Source: Dugong dugon
Lineage: Eukaryota > Chordata > Mammalia > Sirenia > Dugongidae
DNA: 64,000 nt
NCBI GenBank assembly: GCA_030035585.1
Contig: CM057462.1
Coordinates: forward strand, 65,010,734 to 65,074,733
Reading direction: 5' to 3'
Program-made: the position numbers and the translations under genes
The notes under the pieces: generated by a model
Told to the model about the DNA's origin: nothing
Databases searched by the model: none
The model's input: the letters and a program-made list of their open reading frames with translations, nothing else
Part shown: positions 12,467-25,150 of the stretch, piece by piece
How the letters are laid out: every line of letters begins with the position of its first letter
Numbering within the stretch: position 1 is the first letter of the stretch

Positions 12467-12866
12467 AGATGCAAAGTGTCATTGAAGTTGAGCCCCTGGT
12501 TTGAAATTTAATCCTGAGATTTGAAATCTGAGGATCCTCAAGCCACATCTCAATACAGTCCTAGTGATTATTCTTTGAATTGTCCTCATTAGTTTCTTTC
12601 TTTACTTTTGACTAACCTGTCTGTATATTAACTAAACCTATAGGCTTTCACACCCATACTTCAACTTCTCTACCACAACCAGACTTATATTTTAAAGAAG
12701 AACCATTTTCATCTTGTTACCTTTCACTGGCTTCATGTTTCCAAAGAAATCAAGTCTAAACTCCATTGTCTAATTTACAAAGTTCTCCATAATCAGATCC
12801 TTATTTTAGTTTTCATGGATGGTACAGATTGACTTTCTAATTTAGAAAGACCTAAACCTACGATAG

Positions 12867-13073
12867 AGAGCCCTGGTGGCACAGCGGCTAAAGTGCTCAG
12901 CTGCCAACCAAAAGGTCAGCTATTGAAACCCACCAGTTGCTCCGCAGTCGGTTTCTATCAAGATTTACGGCCTTGGAAACCCTATGGGGCAGTTCTCCTC
13001 TCTTCTGTGGGGTTGCCATGAGTCAGAATTGACTTGATGGCAATGGGTTCGGGTTTGTTTTTTTGTTGTTGTT
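12867..13073 (+). mobile_element. AfroSINE
   Basis: Long form with agagccctggtggcacag head, gctgccaaccaaaaggtcag, aaaccctatggggcagttct and T-rich end. Confidence 0.92.
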
Positions 13074-13161
13074 AGTTTAAACTACTATACTAACAACAAA
13101 CTACTATATAATTTTATTTGCTTCTCTTGTACTTTTCCTTCTGCCGCATACTATGTTAGAA

Positions 13162-13372
13162 CAGGATTTCTCAACCTCAGCACAGTTGACATTTGGGGCT
13201 GGATAATTCTTTGTTGTGGGTTGTCCTGTGCATTGTTGATTGTTTAGCCACATCCTTGGCTTCTACCTATGAGTTGCCAGTAGCACTCCCTCAATTATGA
13301 CAACTAAAAATCTCTCCAGACATTGCTAAATGTCTCCATAAGGTCAAAATTGCCCCTGGTTGAGAATTATTG
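13162..13372. mobile_element. hAT-type nonautonomous DNA transposon
   Basis: It opens caggatttctcaacctc and closes with the near-inverse ctggttgagaattattg. Flanks tgttagaa and cattagaa agree at 6 of 8 bases, as for an old hAT target duplication. The subfamily is not assigned. Confidence 0.7.
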
Positions 13373-13706
13373 CATTAGAAAGCATTGAGCTATGATTGTG
13401 CCATGTTTTATCTCCCAACTAAATTCTCTGAGGGCAGGCTCCATGGCCATGCTTAGCACAGTGTTTGGCACATGATAAGCACTTGGTTCCCTGCAATGAA
13501 TGAATCATCTGTTTTCTTTGAGGCATCAAGAAACGGTTGTTCTTTCAAGGAATTTTGGGTGGTCCTTGAAGGACCTGCCTTTTTTTTTTTTTTTTTTTTT
13601 AATTATCAAAGGATGTGATCTTGATAGAGAAATCAGGGACTAGAAGCAAGCTTTGTGTTATTTGACAGTGTAATTTGGCAGATTTTCCTCTCCCCAGTTT
13701 TGGGGG

Positions 13707-13873
13707 GAAGCCCTGATGGCACAGTGGTTAAGAGCTCGGCTGCTAACCAAAGGTCGATGGTTCAAATCCACCAGCTGCTCCTTGGAAACCCTATGGGGCA
13801 GTTCTACTCTGTCCCATAGGGTCGCTATGAGTTGGAATCAACTCAGCAGCAGTGGGTTTGGTTTTTGGTTTGG
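13707..13873 (+). mobile_element. AfroSINE
   Basis: Short form, near consensus (cacagtggttaagagctcgg, ccttggaaaccctatggggc, cccatagggtcgctatgag). Flanked by ttttggggg on both sides (13698-13706 and 13874-13882). Confidence 0.93.
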
Positions 13874-14516
13874 TTTTGGGGGTATATGAATTCCTGTTTT
13901 GTTCATGTTTGTGTTGTCTGCCTTTAGAGTGGTTTTAGTGAACAAGGACTATCGTTTATTTTAAATTACATATAGTTTGTAGGATTGGCACTCATGTTTA
14001 TTTTAATTGATAAAATTGTTATAGCTTCATTGTCTTTAGGCTAATGCAGCTACAGCATTCACCATGGAACTATTTCTTTTTGATATACCATCATGTAAAC
14101 TTAATAAAAAGAATCAAAGCTCTAGAAATATTCCTCAGCTATAGTGCAGATTTGTTTGCCTGAACTATCGTGCCAAATTTTTCATTCAGCTAGAAAATAG
14201 TTATAGTTGAAATTTTTAATGGAAGGAGCAAGCTTGCCTTTTTGTTTGTTTTTCCTCCAAAGGCCATTAAAATTCATATATTTAAGTTAATTATATACTC
14301 ATAATCACAAATCTTTTATATCACTAGTTGTAGGGGAATCATGACTAGGGACAAATGGCATTCTGGAATTTGTCTTTACATGTGAGGATGGGAAATGCTG
14401 TCCTTTTAAAACAACTACCTAGACTGAAGTCAGCCAATGCTGTTTTTCCTTATGTAGTGTAAAAGATACAGAAAGGGCCTGCTGGATGCTCTGTGCAGTT
14501 AGTCTTCCTAATATTT

Positions 14517-14750
14517 TTAAAAATTATTTTGTTGTTGAGAATATATACAGCAAAACATACACCAATTCAAGTTTCTACATGTACAGTTCAGTGACATTGA
14601 TTACATTCTTGGAGTTGTGCAACCATTCTCACTCTTTTTTCTGAGTTGTTCCTCTCTCATTAATATAAACTCACTGACCCCTAAGATTCCTATCTAATCT
14701 TTTGAGTTGCTGTTGTCAGTTTGATCCCATATTCATAATACTCCTTGACT
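14517..14750 (-). mobile_element. L1 3' end, 'gttgttgagaat' type
   Basis: A shorter copy of the same 3' end (attttgttgttgagaatata, gttgtgcaaccattctcac). Confidence 0.75.
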
Positions 14751-15219
14751 ATAGAAGAGAGGGGAACCCATGGCCACACAAAGTGAACTGTTTGCCTCAG
14801 GCTATTAGAACGGCTTGTACACAATTCTGACTTTAGTTTATATACTATTACTAGCTTTACTCACTCCTGGAGTTTCACATAGAGGGTTGTCTGCAGGGAG
14901 GGAGCAGAAGGCAAGTACTGATACTAGGTTGGATTCCTTCTCTCCCTAGAAGATAGGCCTTTCTTTTAACCTACACCTCAGGTGGCAGTGACTCAGGCAC
15001 TAAATGTCATTGATTTCATCAGCAAAAACAAATGCTTGGGGAAGAACAGTATCTTCTGATTTGGGTTAGATTTAGATGGCATCTTTACCAGGGCAAAGTG
15101 ATATCTGTTCTTTGGTTTCTGGTTTAAACCAGCCAACTTGTAGTATCTCCTCTTAGCATGTCTAGGTTTTGCTTTGTGACATGTTAGAGGCTGGTGATGT
15201 GTTATTTTTTATTTTTAGG

Positions 15220-15418
15220 AGTACTAGTTGCTGTTGGATTGATTCTGACTCATGGCGACCCCATGTGTGTCAGAGTAGAGCTGTGTTCCATAGAGTTTTC
15301 AATGGCTGATTTTTCAGAAGTAGATCACCAGGTCATTCTGAGGCGCCTCTGGGTGGACTCAAACCATTGACCTTTCAGTTAGCCACTGAGTGTGTTAACA
15401 CTTTGTACCTCCGGGACT
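15220..15418 (-). mobile_element. AfroSINE, variant form
   Basis: Minus copy with gattctgactcatggcgacc, agtagatcaccaggtc and gcgcctctgggtggactc, ending at the tRNA-like head. This is the variant with the 'gcgcctctgggtg' body. Confidence 0.88.
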
Positions 15419-16559
15419 GTAGAACTAACTAATGGTTTATAGCTTGTGGTAGCTTAGGAGAGACATCCAAGTGGAGCTGTTTTTTTTTGTTTTTCTCCCC
15501 CCCATTTAAAAAAAAAAAAAAAAGTTATATAACTATGTTAAAGTTTGGAAAACAGATTGGGAAAATTGTCCATAACCCCACCACCCTAATGTATACTTGT
15601 ACTGTGTTTTTTGTGTTCTCCTAAGTCTTTTTCCACATTTACCCATTCCCTAATAATTTGGAATCTAAGTTATTTCTAATTTGGTACCTAACATTACTAC
15701 ATTTTCATGTCTATCACTGTTTCCTGCATTCGGATTGTTTTATTAGGATGCAATCTCAGGAATGGGATTACAAGGTCAAGGCCAAGAGAAGCATTTTGAA
15801 GCAGATCAGTTGGGCTGCCTAGAATACAGGCTGACTTGTAAGGTTGCTCTCTTTTCAGTTTTACTTAAGGGTTAGACTTAGAGGAACAACTACCAGACAA
15901 GATAGAAAACATTTTAAGTATAGCAACTTCTTCTTCAAGCAGAGATTAACACCACTGACTTTATTGCTTGGTGACATGAGACAAGGACTGCAGGAGTAAC
16001 TTGGTACCTTTTACTTTTGAATCACTTGTGAGTAGGCAGAAGGCACTGGGTTGTTTGAGTTGTTCTTGTGTTGTTAGAATGATGGGAGTGTGAAGCAGGT
16101 TTGGCAGGAGTCATTAGCCATTTTTTATTTCTCTTGGTTTCAAACAAAAGAAATTGCTGAAGAATCAAGCCCATAGTTTCTTTTTGTTCTGCATGATAGC
16201 GGTCTAAGAGCATATCCACTCTTGTGACTCATGACATTTCTATGTCGGTGACTTGCAAGCTTTTATCTCCAGCCTTAATCCTTCCCCAAGCTTTATTTGT
16301 AACTACTTACAGGAGATTTCCACTTAGAAGCTTCATCTTCTCTTTAAACTTAGCATATCCAAAACTGACCTCATCTTCTTGCTCTAACTAGAGCATGCCC
16401 AACCCATTTCTGCATATAGCAGAAACTGGTTTCTCTTGGGCCCCCAGGTTCACAACTCTGGAGTCATCTGTGACTCCCTTCTGTGAACACTATTGTACTC
16501 ACAGCCAGTACCACATAGTTAGTATTTGTTCTCTGTTTAATGCACACTTGTTTTGTGTG

Positions 16560-16830
16560 ACCCCCAAGGGCAGAACCAATGTCAGTGGGTGGAAGTTGCA
16601 GGAAGGCAAATTTTGCCTCCATATAAGGAAGAACTTTCTAACACTTGAGCTGTCTGAATGGAATGGGCTGCCTTCAGAAATCTCTAGTTCTCCATCACTG
16701 AAGGTGTTTGAACAGAGGCTGCCTAACTGCTGAGAATGTTGAAAAGTCTGTCCTGGCATCAGATGGTGTTTTTACAAGAACATTTCTGGAATCCCTTCTA
16801 ATCCTGAGAGCCAGTGATTCAATGGAAGGT
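16560..16830 (+). mobile_element. Ancient L3/CR1-like LINE 3' fragment
   Basis: It contains ataaggaagaactttctaac, gaatgggctgcc, ctccatcactgaaggtgttt and tggaatcccttctaatcctg, resembling the CR1/L3 3' region from memory. It carries chance short open frames on both strands. Confidence 0.55.
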
Positions 16831-16943
16831 AGTTTTATCTCTCCTGCTAGGCTCCCTGAGGCCATGGAAACTATTTTACCCTTTTTTTATATTCTCCGCA
16901 CCACTTAATTCAGGTCCTGGTCGCTTAGTTGCCTGTTCTATTG

Positions 16944-17133
16944 TAGTGTGCTGTGGAGTCAACTCATAGTGACCCTATAGGACAGAGTAGAACTGCTCCC
17001 TAGGGTTTCCTAGACTGAAGTCTTAATGGGAACAGATCATCAGGTCTTTTCTCCCTTGGAGTGGCTGGTGGGTTCAAACCGTGACCTTTCAGTTAGCACC
17101 TAAAGGCTTAACCATAATGCCACCAGGGCTCTC
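16944..17133 (-). mobile_element. AfroSINE
   Basis: Minus copy: gtcaactcatagtgacccta, cagagtagaactgctccc, ggctggtgggttcaaaccg and gccaccagggctc at the head. Confidence 0.9.
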
Positions 17134-17269
17134 CTATTTAGTAGCCTAAAGGTGGTTATTTGTAGTTCAGTTGATTCTTTTCATTTAGTTTCTATATCTA
17201 TACACCATATATTATGGCTTATTCCTGTGAAATATCTTTCGCATAGCCCTTTTATTTTACAACTAGATG

Positions 17270-17900
17270 AATAACAGCTTTCAGGTTTACCTTCTAGACC
17301 CTGATGTCTTCTCTTTTCTCCAGATCCCATCCTGTCAGACAGTGCTTCTAAAAAATTTGCTTTCATCATATTATTCCCTCACTCAAAATCATTGAATGAC
17401 TTCACATTCACCACAACATCAAATCTAAATATTGCCTGGTTTTCAGTGCCCGCCATAACCTGGGCCAACTTGCTTATTCAGCCTTATTTCCCATGATACT
17501 CCATGCTCTATGCAGGTTAACCTGCTCATACTTTCTGTACATAGCCTGTTTTTGATTTGTTCTGGAATGTCTTCCCGTTTTTCTCTTACCCTTCCATCAA
17601 GATGTCTCACTGCCTTCCTGAAACCAGACTGCCTTCCAGTCCACATTGATCTCTGAACTCTCATGGCATGTAGTCATTTGCACTATATAATACAGAACCT
17701 TAACATTCTGCAAAGAAAAATCTCCAATATATAGGCTGATACTTTAACTTGCCCTAATCCAACCGAAGTTAGATAATCTCTAATAGAGCCTTAAAAAATC
17801 CTCTTCAGTATTTATTCCATTAGCATTTAATTTATATTGACCCTCCAATAAGAATGAAAGCTTCTGGAAGACAGAGACCATGTGTCTTTCCATTTCTTCA
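17270..17900 (+). mobile_element. L2 LINE remnant
   Basis: Contains cactcaaaatcattgaatga, gcccgccataacctgggcca and gcttctggaagacagagacc. Diverged L2-like text in CAP1 intron 1. Confidence 0.5.
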
Positions 17901-18236
17901 GTAGTCCCAATATTGCTAGGCACTTTTATGAGCACCTTCTATGTGCCAGGTTGTTGTAGGTATTGAGAGATGGCCATTGTGTGTGTCTCTGTGTGTTTGT
18001 AAGCTCCCTGCATTCTGGAGCATGTATTTTAGCACATACTATGCAATGGTAACATTTTACATTTGGGCTGCATTTTAGGGCTTCCAAAGTGACTTCACAT
18101 ATATGAAATCACCTCCTTTAATCCTTACAGCATCGCTATGTTAGGTGGGCATTATAATCCATTAAGCAATTGTCCCGAAGTTACACAAAGTTGGGAATCC
18201 AACTTCAGTCTCCTAAATCCTAGTTTTATTTAAAAA

Positions 18237-18427
18237 GCCAGTTGCCATCGAGTAGGTTTTTACTCATGGCAACCCCATGTGTGTCAGAGTAGAATTGTGC
18301 TCCATAGGGTTTCCATAGAAAGAAAGGTGCCAGGCCTTTCTTCAGTGGCGCCTCTGGGTGAACTTGAACCTTCAACCTTTTGGTTAGTAGCTGAGCACAT
18401 TAATCATTTGCACCACCCAGGGTCTCC
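18237..18427 (-). mobile_element. AfroSINE, variant form
   Basis: Minus copy: ttactcatggcaacccc, ccatagggtttccat, ggcgcctctgggtgaactt and caccacccagggtctcc. Confidence 0.9.
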
Positions 18428-19074
18428 AGTTTTAGATGGAGTAGGAAGACAGGCCTGGCAGTCTGCTTTTGAAAATCAGCCAGTGAAAACCCTATGGATC
18501 ACAATAGTCCTATCTGCAGTTGATCATGGGGATTCACAGGACTGGGCAGCAGTTTTATTTAGACTTGTGTAATTAGTACAAGTACTGCCTCTCTGTCTGA
18601 AGCTTTTATGATGAATGCTTAAGTAGCTGGGTATTTGTATATTCATTTATGGAAGCTTTCATATAGTTCTTGGCTATTGTCAGTTGGAAATGACAGGGAA
18701 CCAAGAGTAGGCAGACCTACAGTTTTCTGCTTTGGCAATTTTGCATCCGTTTGGGAGAAGCCTTATTTTAAACATATGCCTTCCAAATATATGTCGTCTA
18801 TCCTGAATGTGATTGAAAAAAAAAGTAGCCTCCGTGGAGAAGGCAGAGAAATTGGAAGCTGCTAGTAATACAACTGAAGACATTGTAAAGTGGCTTTGAA
18901 CCAACAGTGCTCTGTTTAACAGTGTGGGCTGGATGCTGGGCTGAACCACACAGTTACTTAATTGCTTAAAAAGCCTGTATGGAGTGGTGGGAAGAGCCTG
19001 AGACTAGGATTCAGATTTCTGTTTAAGGCCTAGGTTCTCTTTGATCTCTGGCAAGTTTTTTTTTTTTTTTTTTT

Positions 19075-19470
19075 TTAATTTCGTTGTTGTTGAGAATACA
19101 CACAGCAAAACATACACCAGTTTAACCATTTCAGCATGTTCAATTCAGTGACATTGATTACATTCTTCGAGTTGTGCAACAGTTCTCACCCTCCTTTGCT
19201 CAGTTGTTCCTCCCCGACTAACATGAACTCACTGCCCCTTACCGGTCTAATCTTTCAAGTTACTCTTGTCACTTTGATCCCATATAGATAGTTCTTAAAA
19301 GAGCATAATGTTCGAGGCAGACGTTTTTTACTAGTTAAGCTAAACTATTATTTGATTTTAAGAAGACTTCAGGGGATATTTGTGGTTTAAGTTTTAAAGA
19401 TTATCTTAGGGCAGTAGTTTTGGCGGTTCATCCAGCCTCCATGGCTCCAGCAAGTCTGGAGTCCATGAGA
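19075..19470 (-). mobile_element. L1 3' end, 'gttgttgagaat' type
   Basis: The same 3' end as at 10995, preceded by a T run (19056-19077) that is its A-tail on the minus strand. Confidence 0.78.
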
Positions 19471-19759
19471 ATTTGAAGTTCTATTCTGTATTCCCCCCCC
19501 CCCTTTTTTTAAACAAATTTTTATCCCAAACGCCTAAAAAATGCTGGTTATTGTTCTTCTCACTATCTTTAAGCATCTTTGGCTATTTAAAAATAGTGAC
19601 TTTTTTTTCCATATAGCCCAACTTCTTAATAAATAATAAAGCAGTCTAGATTTTCAAATGCCCCAAACTTGAGTGTTAAGGTATTTTAGAATTTTTTTTC
19701 CTTTAGTTTCCCCAGGCTTTGTGAAAGGTGGGAGGCCAGCCTCTGTGCTACTATATAAA

Positions 19760-20410
19760 AGTTTATTTATTTTTTTAATTGTACTTTAGATGAAGGTTTA
19801 CACAGCAAACTAGTTTCTCATTAAATAATTAATACACATATTGTTTTGTGACATTGGTTGCCAACCCCACGACATGTTAACGCTCTCCACTTCTTGACCT
19901 TGGGTTCCCCATTACCAGCTTTCCTATCCTCTCTTGCCTTCTCGTCCTCACCCCTGGGCTAGTGTGCCCATTTAGTCTCGTTTTGTTTTATGGGCCTTGT
20001 ATTTTCCCCCTTTTGATCAGCATTCTTCTACAGAATCTTTGATCAAAATGTTCAGTAGTGGTAGCTGGGCACCATCCAGTTCTTCTGGTCTCATGGTAAA
20101 GGAGACAGTTGTTCATGGAGGTGATTAGTCATAGGCTTCATATCCTCCTCCTATTCCTGACTGTCTTTCTTCCTCTGTTGTTGCAGGTGAATAGAGACTA
20201 ATTGTTGAGCCTTGGATGGCTGATTACAAGCTTTTAAGACCCTAGTCACTAGGCAGTGAACTAGGAGGTAGAACAGGAGCATTAAACACATTATTAGGCC
20301 AATTAACTGGGATGTCCAATGAAACCATGACCCTAAACTTCCTCCAGACCAAGGAGCCAAATCCCATGAGGCTTTTGGTTGTACAGAAGCAACTTCAGCA
20401 GCTACTCTTT
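19760..20410 (-). mobile_element. L1 3' end, 'ctgtaaacc' type
   Basis: A longer minus copy of the 3' UTR seen at 49818-50776 (tgaaggtttacacagcaaac, gtggtagctgggcaccatcc). Confidence 0.77.
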
Positions 20411-21474
20411 CTTGTTGTTGTTGTGAATTCTGGCAAGCTTTTTAACTTCTGTGAAGTTTCTTCTTAAAATGGAAATCAGTATCTGCATAACCTACCTTAC
20501 ACAATTACTGTAAGTCTCAAAAGCAATAGATTGATTTTGTAAAGCACATACAACTATAAGGGATTTTATTTTTAATTAGTATTATGTATTATAACAAGTA
20601 AGATTATTTTCCTTATGGTACTTGGTTTGAAGATCTCTATATCAGTACTGCTAGAAGACAGTATTTTTACCTTATTTGAAAGACAGGAGTGTTTGTAAGG
20701 TCCTAAAAAAGCAGAAAGACCAAAAAAAAAACCAAAAATCCTTTCTCCAGATTTGATAGAGATAATGATGGTATCACCCAGCTATAGGCCACAGTCAGTC
20801 TTAAGTTGGGGAGAGAGAGGGCAAGGATCCTTATTTATTTTTTCAAATACTGTTATGAACCTACTGTATTTATAGTGCTTATGGCATTTATTGTACTAGA
20901 ATTAGAAAGACAAGACATGGTCCCTGCCTTAGGGTGGCTAATTGCCTGTTGACTATTAAACAAATGATTTTAAACCACTATGTTAAATGGAGAAATAAGT
21001 GCACAATGTTGTGGGAGCACAGTCTGGAAATGCTTCCTGGGGGAAGCATATCAAAACTGGAAGAGCTTCCTGTAGGAGATGACACCTTAGTTGAGTCTTA
21101 AAAGGGAGTTATGGGACAAGGGACAAATTGCGAAGGGAAAGCAACCAAGCAGCGTGACTTGCATTATAAAGGCTCAAGTGAGAGAAATCATGGCTCATTC
21201 TGGGAAATGCAAGTAATTCTGGATTGCTGTAGTGTACTGAGGAAAGGAGTGGCAAGAGATAAGACTGGTAGGAGATAACGCAGTACAGATTATGGAGGCC
21301 CTTGTTTGGACTTAACCCTGAATGCTCTGGTAAGTATTGACTAGTATTAAATAGAAGAATATCATAATTATATTTACATTTGAGAAGGATATATGAAGGA
21401 TATGATATCGCTATAATATGAAGAATGGATCAAGAGGGTCTGTTACTAGAATTAGAGGAGATGAGGTAGGAGGT

Positions 21475-21684
21475 GGGGAGCCCTGGTGGCACAGTGGTTA
21501 AGAGCTCAACTGCTAACTGAAGGGTCGGCAGTTTGAACCTACCAGCCACTCCATGGGAAAAAAGGCCTGGCAGGTGATGTGCTCCTTTAAAAATTACAGC
21601 CTAGGAAACCCAATGGGGCAGTTCTGTTATGTCCCGTAGGGTTGCTATGAGTCAGAATCGACTCAACACTACACAACAAAAATA
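21475..21684 (+). mobile_element. AfroSINE
   Basis: Long plus copy from ggagccctggtggcacag to tcagaatcgactcaacac and acaacaaaa. It is 235 bp from a minus copy (21920-22079). Confidence 0.92.
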
Positions 21685-21919
21685 ACTAGGAGGTTATTAC
21701 AGCCAAGAGTCGTGATGACCTAACTTTATCATTCAGGATGAAGGCAAAGGGCATCTGTTCAAGAGATAGACTACGTAGAGCGTATGGATTTTGGTGACTG
21801 ATTAGCTGTGGGAGAGTAAGGAAGACGATGATTTAGTGAACATATATGGAATCCTTAGCATTTTCCAGGACTGTACCAAGCACTTTTACTTATATTTCCT
21901 TATTTATTCTTATTGCTAT

Positions 21920-22079
21920 TGTTGTTGTGTGCTGTCAAGTTGATTTTAACTCATAGTGACCCTATGTGACAGGGTAGAACTGCCCCATAGGGTTTTCTTG
22001 GCTATAATCTTTATGGAAGTAGATTGCCAGGTCTTTCTCCCACAGAGCTGCTGGGTAGGTTTGAACCAGTAACCTTTGG
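21920..22079 (-). mobile_element. AfroSINE, head missing
   Basis: Minus copy: gttgattttaactcatagtg, gccccatagggttttc, ttggctataatctttatgg, then gtttgaaccagtaaccttt. The head end is replaced by a MIR-like fragment (22080-22210). Confidence 0.88.
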
Positions 22080-23056
22080 TCCCCATTATACAAATGAGGA
22101 AGCTGAGGCTCAGAAAGTCTGGTAACTGACCCAGCCAGAGTACTTTCATTCAAACCCCAATCTATCTGACTTCTCTAAAGACCACGCTATTAACCACTGC
22201 ACTATACTGCTTAACAGTTTCTACGTTAGTAGCTTGATCAATCAGGTGATTGCTGGTAGTGCAGGATCATGTATCAGTGGGGTCTGAGGATGGGGGAGCA
22301 GTGTTAGGGAAGATGGTGAGTTCTGTTTTAGACAGTTTAGATGCCTTTGGGACATTCATGTAGAGACGTCTAGGTGGAAGCTGGATATAAAATTCTGAAC
22401 CCAGATGAATGGTCTGAGTTGGTTGTGTTGCTCTGGGAATCATTAATCTATAGGTGGTTGTGGTGGTATCACCTGGCAAGTGGGCTGGGTGGTTCTGTGG
22501 CAATGGTAGTTGGAGGCTTGGGAGTGGACATGATCACCTAAATAGTGTGAATTTGTGTATAGCTTGAAAAGATGTGTTATTCAGTAGCTTCAATTCTGGA
22601 CATTCTTTCAGATTATGTCTCAAATCTCACCCTACCCCTACAAAACCCAAAAAACTAGGTACTCTTCTATTTGGTTAGTAGTAGAATGACGGTAGTTATA
22701 CATGTTAACTGTATTGTATACTCTTTTCATTTTGTTTAAGTCAGCCAGCAGAACTGTAGCTTGTGTAGCGGTGAAAGCATACAGGTAAAAAGTGAATTAT
22801 GGAAAAAGGGAAATAAAATCCCATGAAGCTGTATTCTTATGCTTTTAAGATTCATAGGTGTTCACCAACTTTGGCAGGCTTTAGAGACACTTGAACTGTG
22901 TCTCTGTTAACACTGGTCCCAACTTGTAGCATGTGTTGTGTATGGAGGAACATGTTTTATAACAGAGCTGGGTGGTATCTACTGGTGGAAGGTGGCTTTG
23001 GAGTTGATTGCATTGCTGCCTTTTTCCCCTGGGATTTAGAGTGGGGTGGATTATAT

Positions 23057-23270
23057 TTGAGCCCTGGTTGTGCAGGGCTCAGCTGCTAACCAAACAGTCG
23101 GTAGTTTGAGCCCACCAGCTGCTCAGTGGAAGAAAGATGTGGCAGTCTGCTTCTGTAACGATTACAGCCTTGGAGACCATACAGGGGAGTTCTTCTCTGC
23201 CCTGTAGGGTCACTATGAGCCAGAATTAACTCAACAGCAGTGGGTTTGGTTTGATTTTTTTTTTTTTTGG
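23057..23270 (+). mobile_element. AfroSINE
   Basis: Plus copy: gagccctggttgtgcagg, ctgctaaccaaacagtcgg, aagatgtggcagtctgcttc, tagggtcactatgagcc and T-rich end. Confidence 0.9.
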
Positions 23271-23879
23271 TCATCACCTAAAATGGCACAGGGCAGCAAC
23301 TCGGGCACTCAGATGATGGTGATATAACATGAAGAATATATTGGCTGCTTCTAGTCTGCTCCATTTGTGAGCAGAGCAAATACTTGGAGGCTTCTGCTAC
23401 TTCTCCAGGCCAGGAAATAGAAAGGGGTATTTGGTTCACATTCTTATTTTTTTTTCTTTGATTCTCTTTTATACAACATTCTCTGGCAAGTCATTGGGCC
23501 CAGAGAGACCAAAGCTCATACACAGAAAATAATGGACAGGGATTATATTATCTTCCTTATTTTATCATGTGAGCTGCTTATCTCTTCCACAGGGAGGACA
23601 GTGTGTTGAGTTGAGATATTCTGGTGTCTTTGGGGTAATTGTAGTTGCTATGGTCATTTTAGTTCAGTCAGCTTCAGTTACCTGACCTAATTAATGCTTT
23701 GATTAAATAGAATCTCTCCAAGTCAAGGCTTTGATTAAAATTTCACTGACTTTATGAGATCACTTAGGGTCTTAAAACATTTTACGTAGATGTATATTGA
23801 TAACTTTTTATACTTATGTGTATAGTATGGGCAACTTTCAGAGCCCTTGTCCCTCTGAAGTTGTGGAATGCTATACTTT

Positions 23880-24010
23880 AGGTTCATTTACTTCATAAAT
23901 ATTTATTGAACACCTACTACATGCCAGGTAGTGTTCTAGATGGTAGAGTATAATAGAGAACAAGCTAGACAAGGTCCCTTCTTTCTTGGAGCTTAATTTC
24001 TAGTGGTTGA
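23880..24010 (+). mobile_element. Ancient L2-type 3' fragment
   Basis: aaatatttattgaacacctactacatgccaggtagtgttctag-like text (quoted here only in outline: tattgaacacctactacatg, gccaggtagtgttctag) is the commonest remnant of L2 3' sequence in mammals. Confidence 0.5.
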
Positions 24011-25025
24011 TATTAGACATTGAATGAGGCCAGTTCAGATAAGTTGGTACTTGTGAAAGATATGTAACAAGCTGTTTTGGATGTGTCTACTTTCCTTCCC
24101 TACTGCATGTCTAGATCCTATCCATCCTCATTGGAAGCCTGGCTGAAATGTCAGCTTCTCAGTGATAACCCTTATCTGATCTTTCTGGTTGATAAACTCT
24201 TCTCCTCTCCGAAATCCCATGCCATTCTATCTGTAACTTCCTTTTGCCACTTCTAAAAAATTTTTCTGCTTTGCTTTATAGTTATTAGTGCACATGACAA
24301 ATCTTCCCTATTAAAGTGTAAGTGATTTCGAGCAGGGTAGATATCATTCATCTTGCTTTGGGGCATTTTACATGTGGGCAGTATGATGTTGTGGGGGAGA
24401 AAACAACACACTGAACTTAGAGCTGGAAACTTGAAATCGAGCACTGGCTTCCCTATTAACTACTGTATTTTTACACAGATAATGCGTGTGTTATGTTTTT
24501 TTACCAACCCCACAACCCTCTCGTGCATTATTTTCCTAGTCATGCTATGCATGTTATATGTGTGGGTGCATTATTTGCGAAAAATACGGTAGCTTTGTGA
24601 CTGTAGGCAAGTCATTTAACTTGACTGAAATTCAGTTTTCTATCTGTAAGAGTGTAGTAATTATCCTTCCATTGATGAAAAGTTTTTGGAAGACTCAGAC
24701 AGAGAAAATACGTGTGACTACACTTTGTAAATTCTGAATTCCTTTACAAATATTTGGTGTCCTTCTAGTAAATGCTCAATAAATATTTGAATGAGTTAGC
24801 ATTTGTTTTTAGTAAACACCTTTTCCTGGGTAGTTCTCTTGCCTAATGAAGTCTTTGTGATTTTGGAAATATGTCAGACTATTGTTTCCATCTTATTTTA
24901 TTGTTAAAATGATTGTTTCTCAAAGTTGGTATCCTGTTAACCCCTCCGTCCCCAGGAGTATTCTCTCTTTTCTCCATAGGTGCTGTGTAATATTAAAACA
25001 ACGAGTGACATTTGATCTGTTTCAG

Positions 25026-25150
25026 CAGGTGGTACATTATGGCTGACATGCAAAATCTGGTAGAAAGATTGGAGAGGGTAGTGGGCCGCCTGGAGGCCGT
25101 GTCCCAGGCCTCTGACATGCACCGTGGATATGGAGACAGCCCTTCAAAAG
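25026..25150 (+). CDS. CAP1: CAP1 exon 2 (start codon 25039-25041)
   Basis: The exon starts after ttcag (or after a second cag at 25028). It has a short 5' UTR part and then codes residues 1-37 ([20 protein letters not shown] and onward to SPSK). The donor AAAAG|GTAAGC follows 25150 and leaves phase 1. This is the amphipathic oligomerising N-terminus. Confidence 0.96.

Larger units (their letters stand above)
9269..25025 (+). other. CAP1: CAP1 intron 1 (about 15.8 kb)
   Basis: No host coding sequence is recognised here. It contains AfroSINEs in both orientations, four minus-strand L1 3' ends, a hAT-type DNA transposon at 13162-13372, an ancient L3/CR1-like fragment near 16560-16830, and L2/MIR remnants (for example about 12640-12830, 17270-17900, 18085-18220, 23880-24010 and 24095-24240). 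The acceptor is a tandem ttcag|cag before the 5' UTR part of exon 2. Confidence 0.75.

Noticed and set aside
16395-16908. Overlapping open frames of 60-112 codons in CAP1 intron 1
   Set aside because: They fall over an ancient L3/CR1-like fragment, occur on both strands and have no domain.
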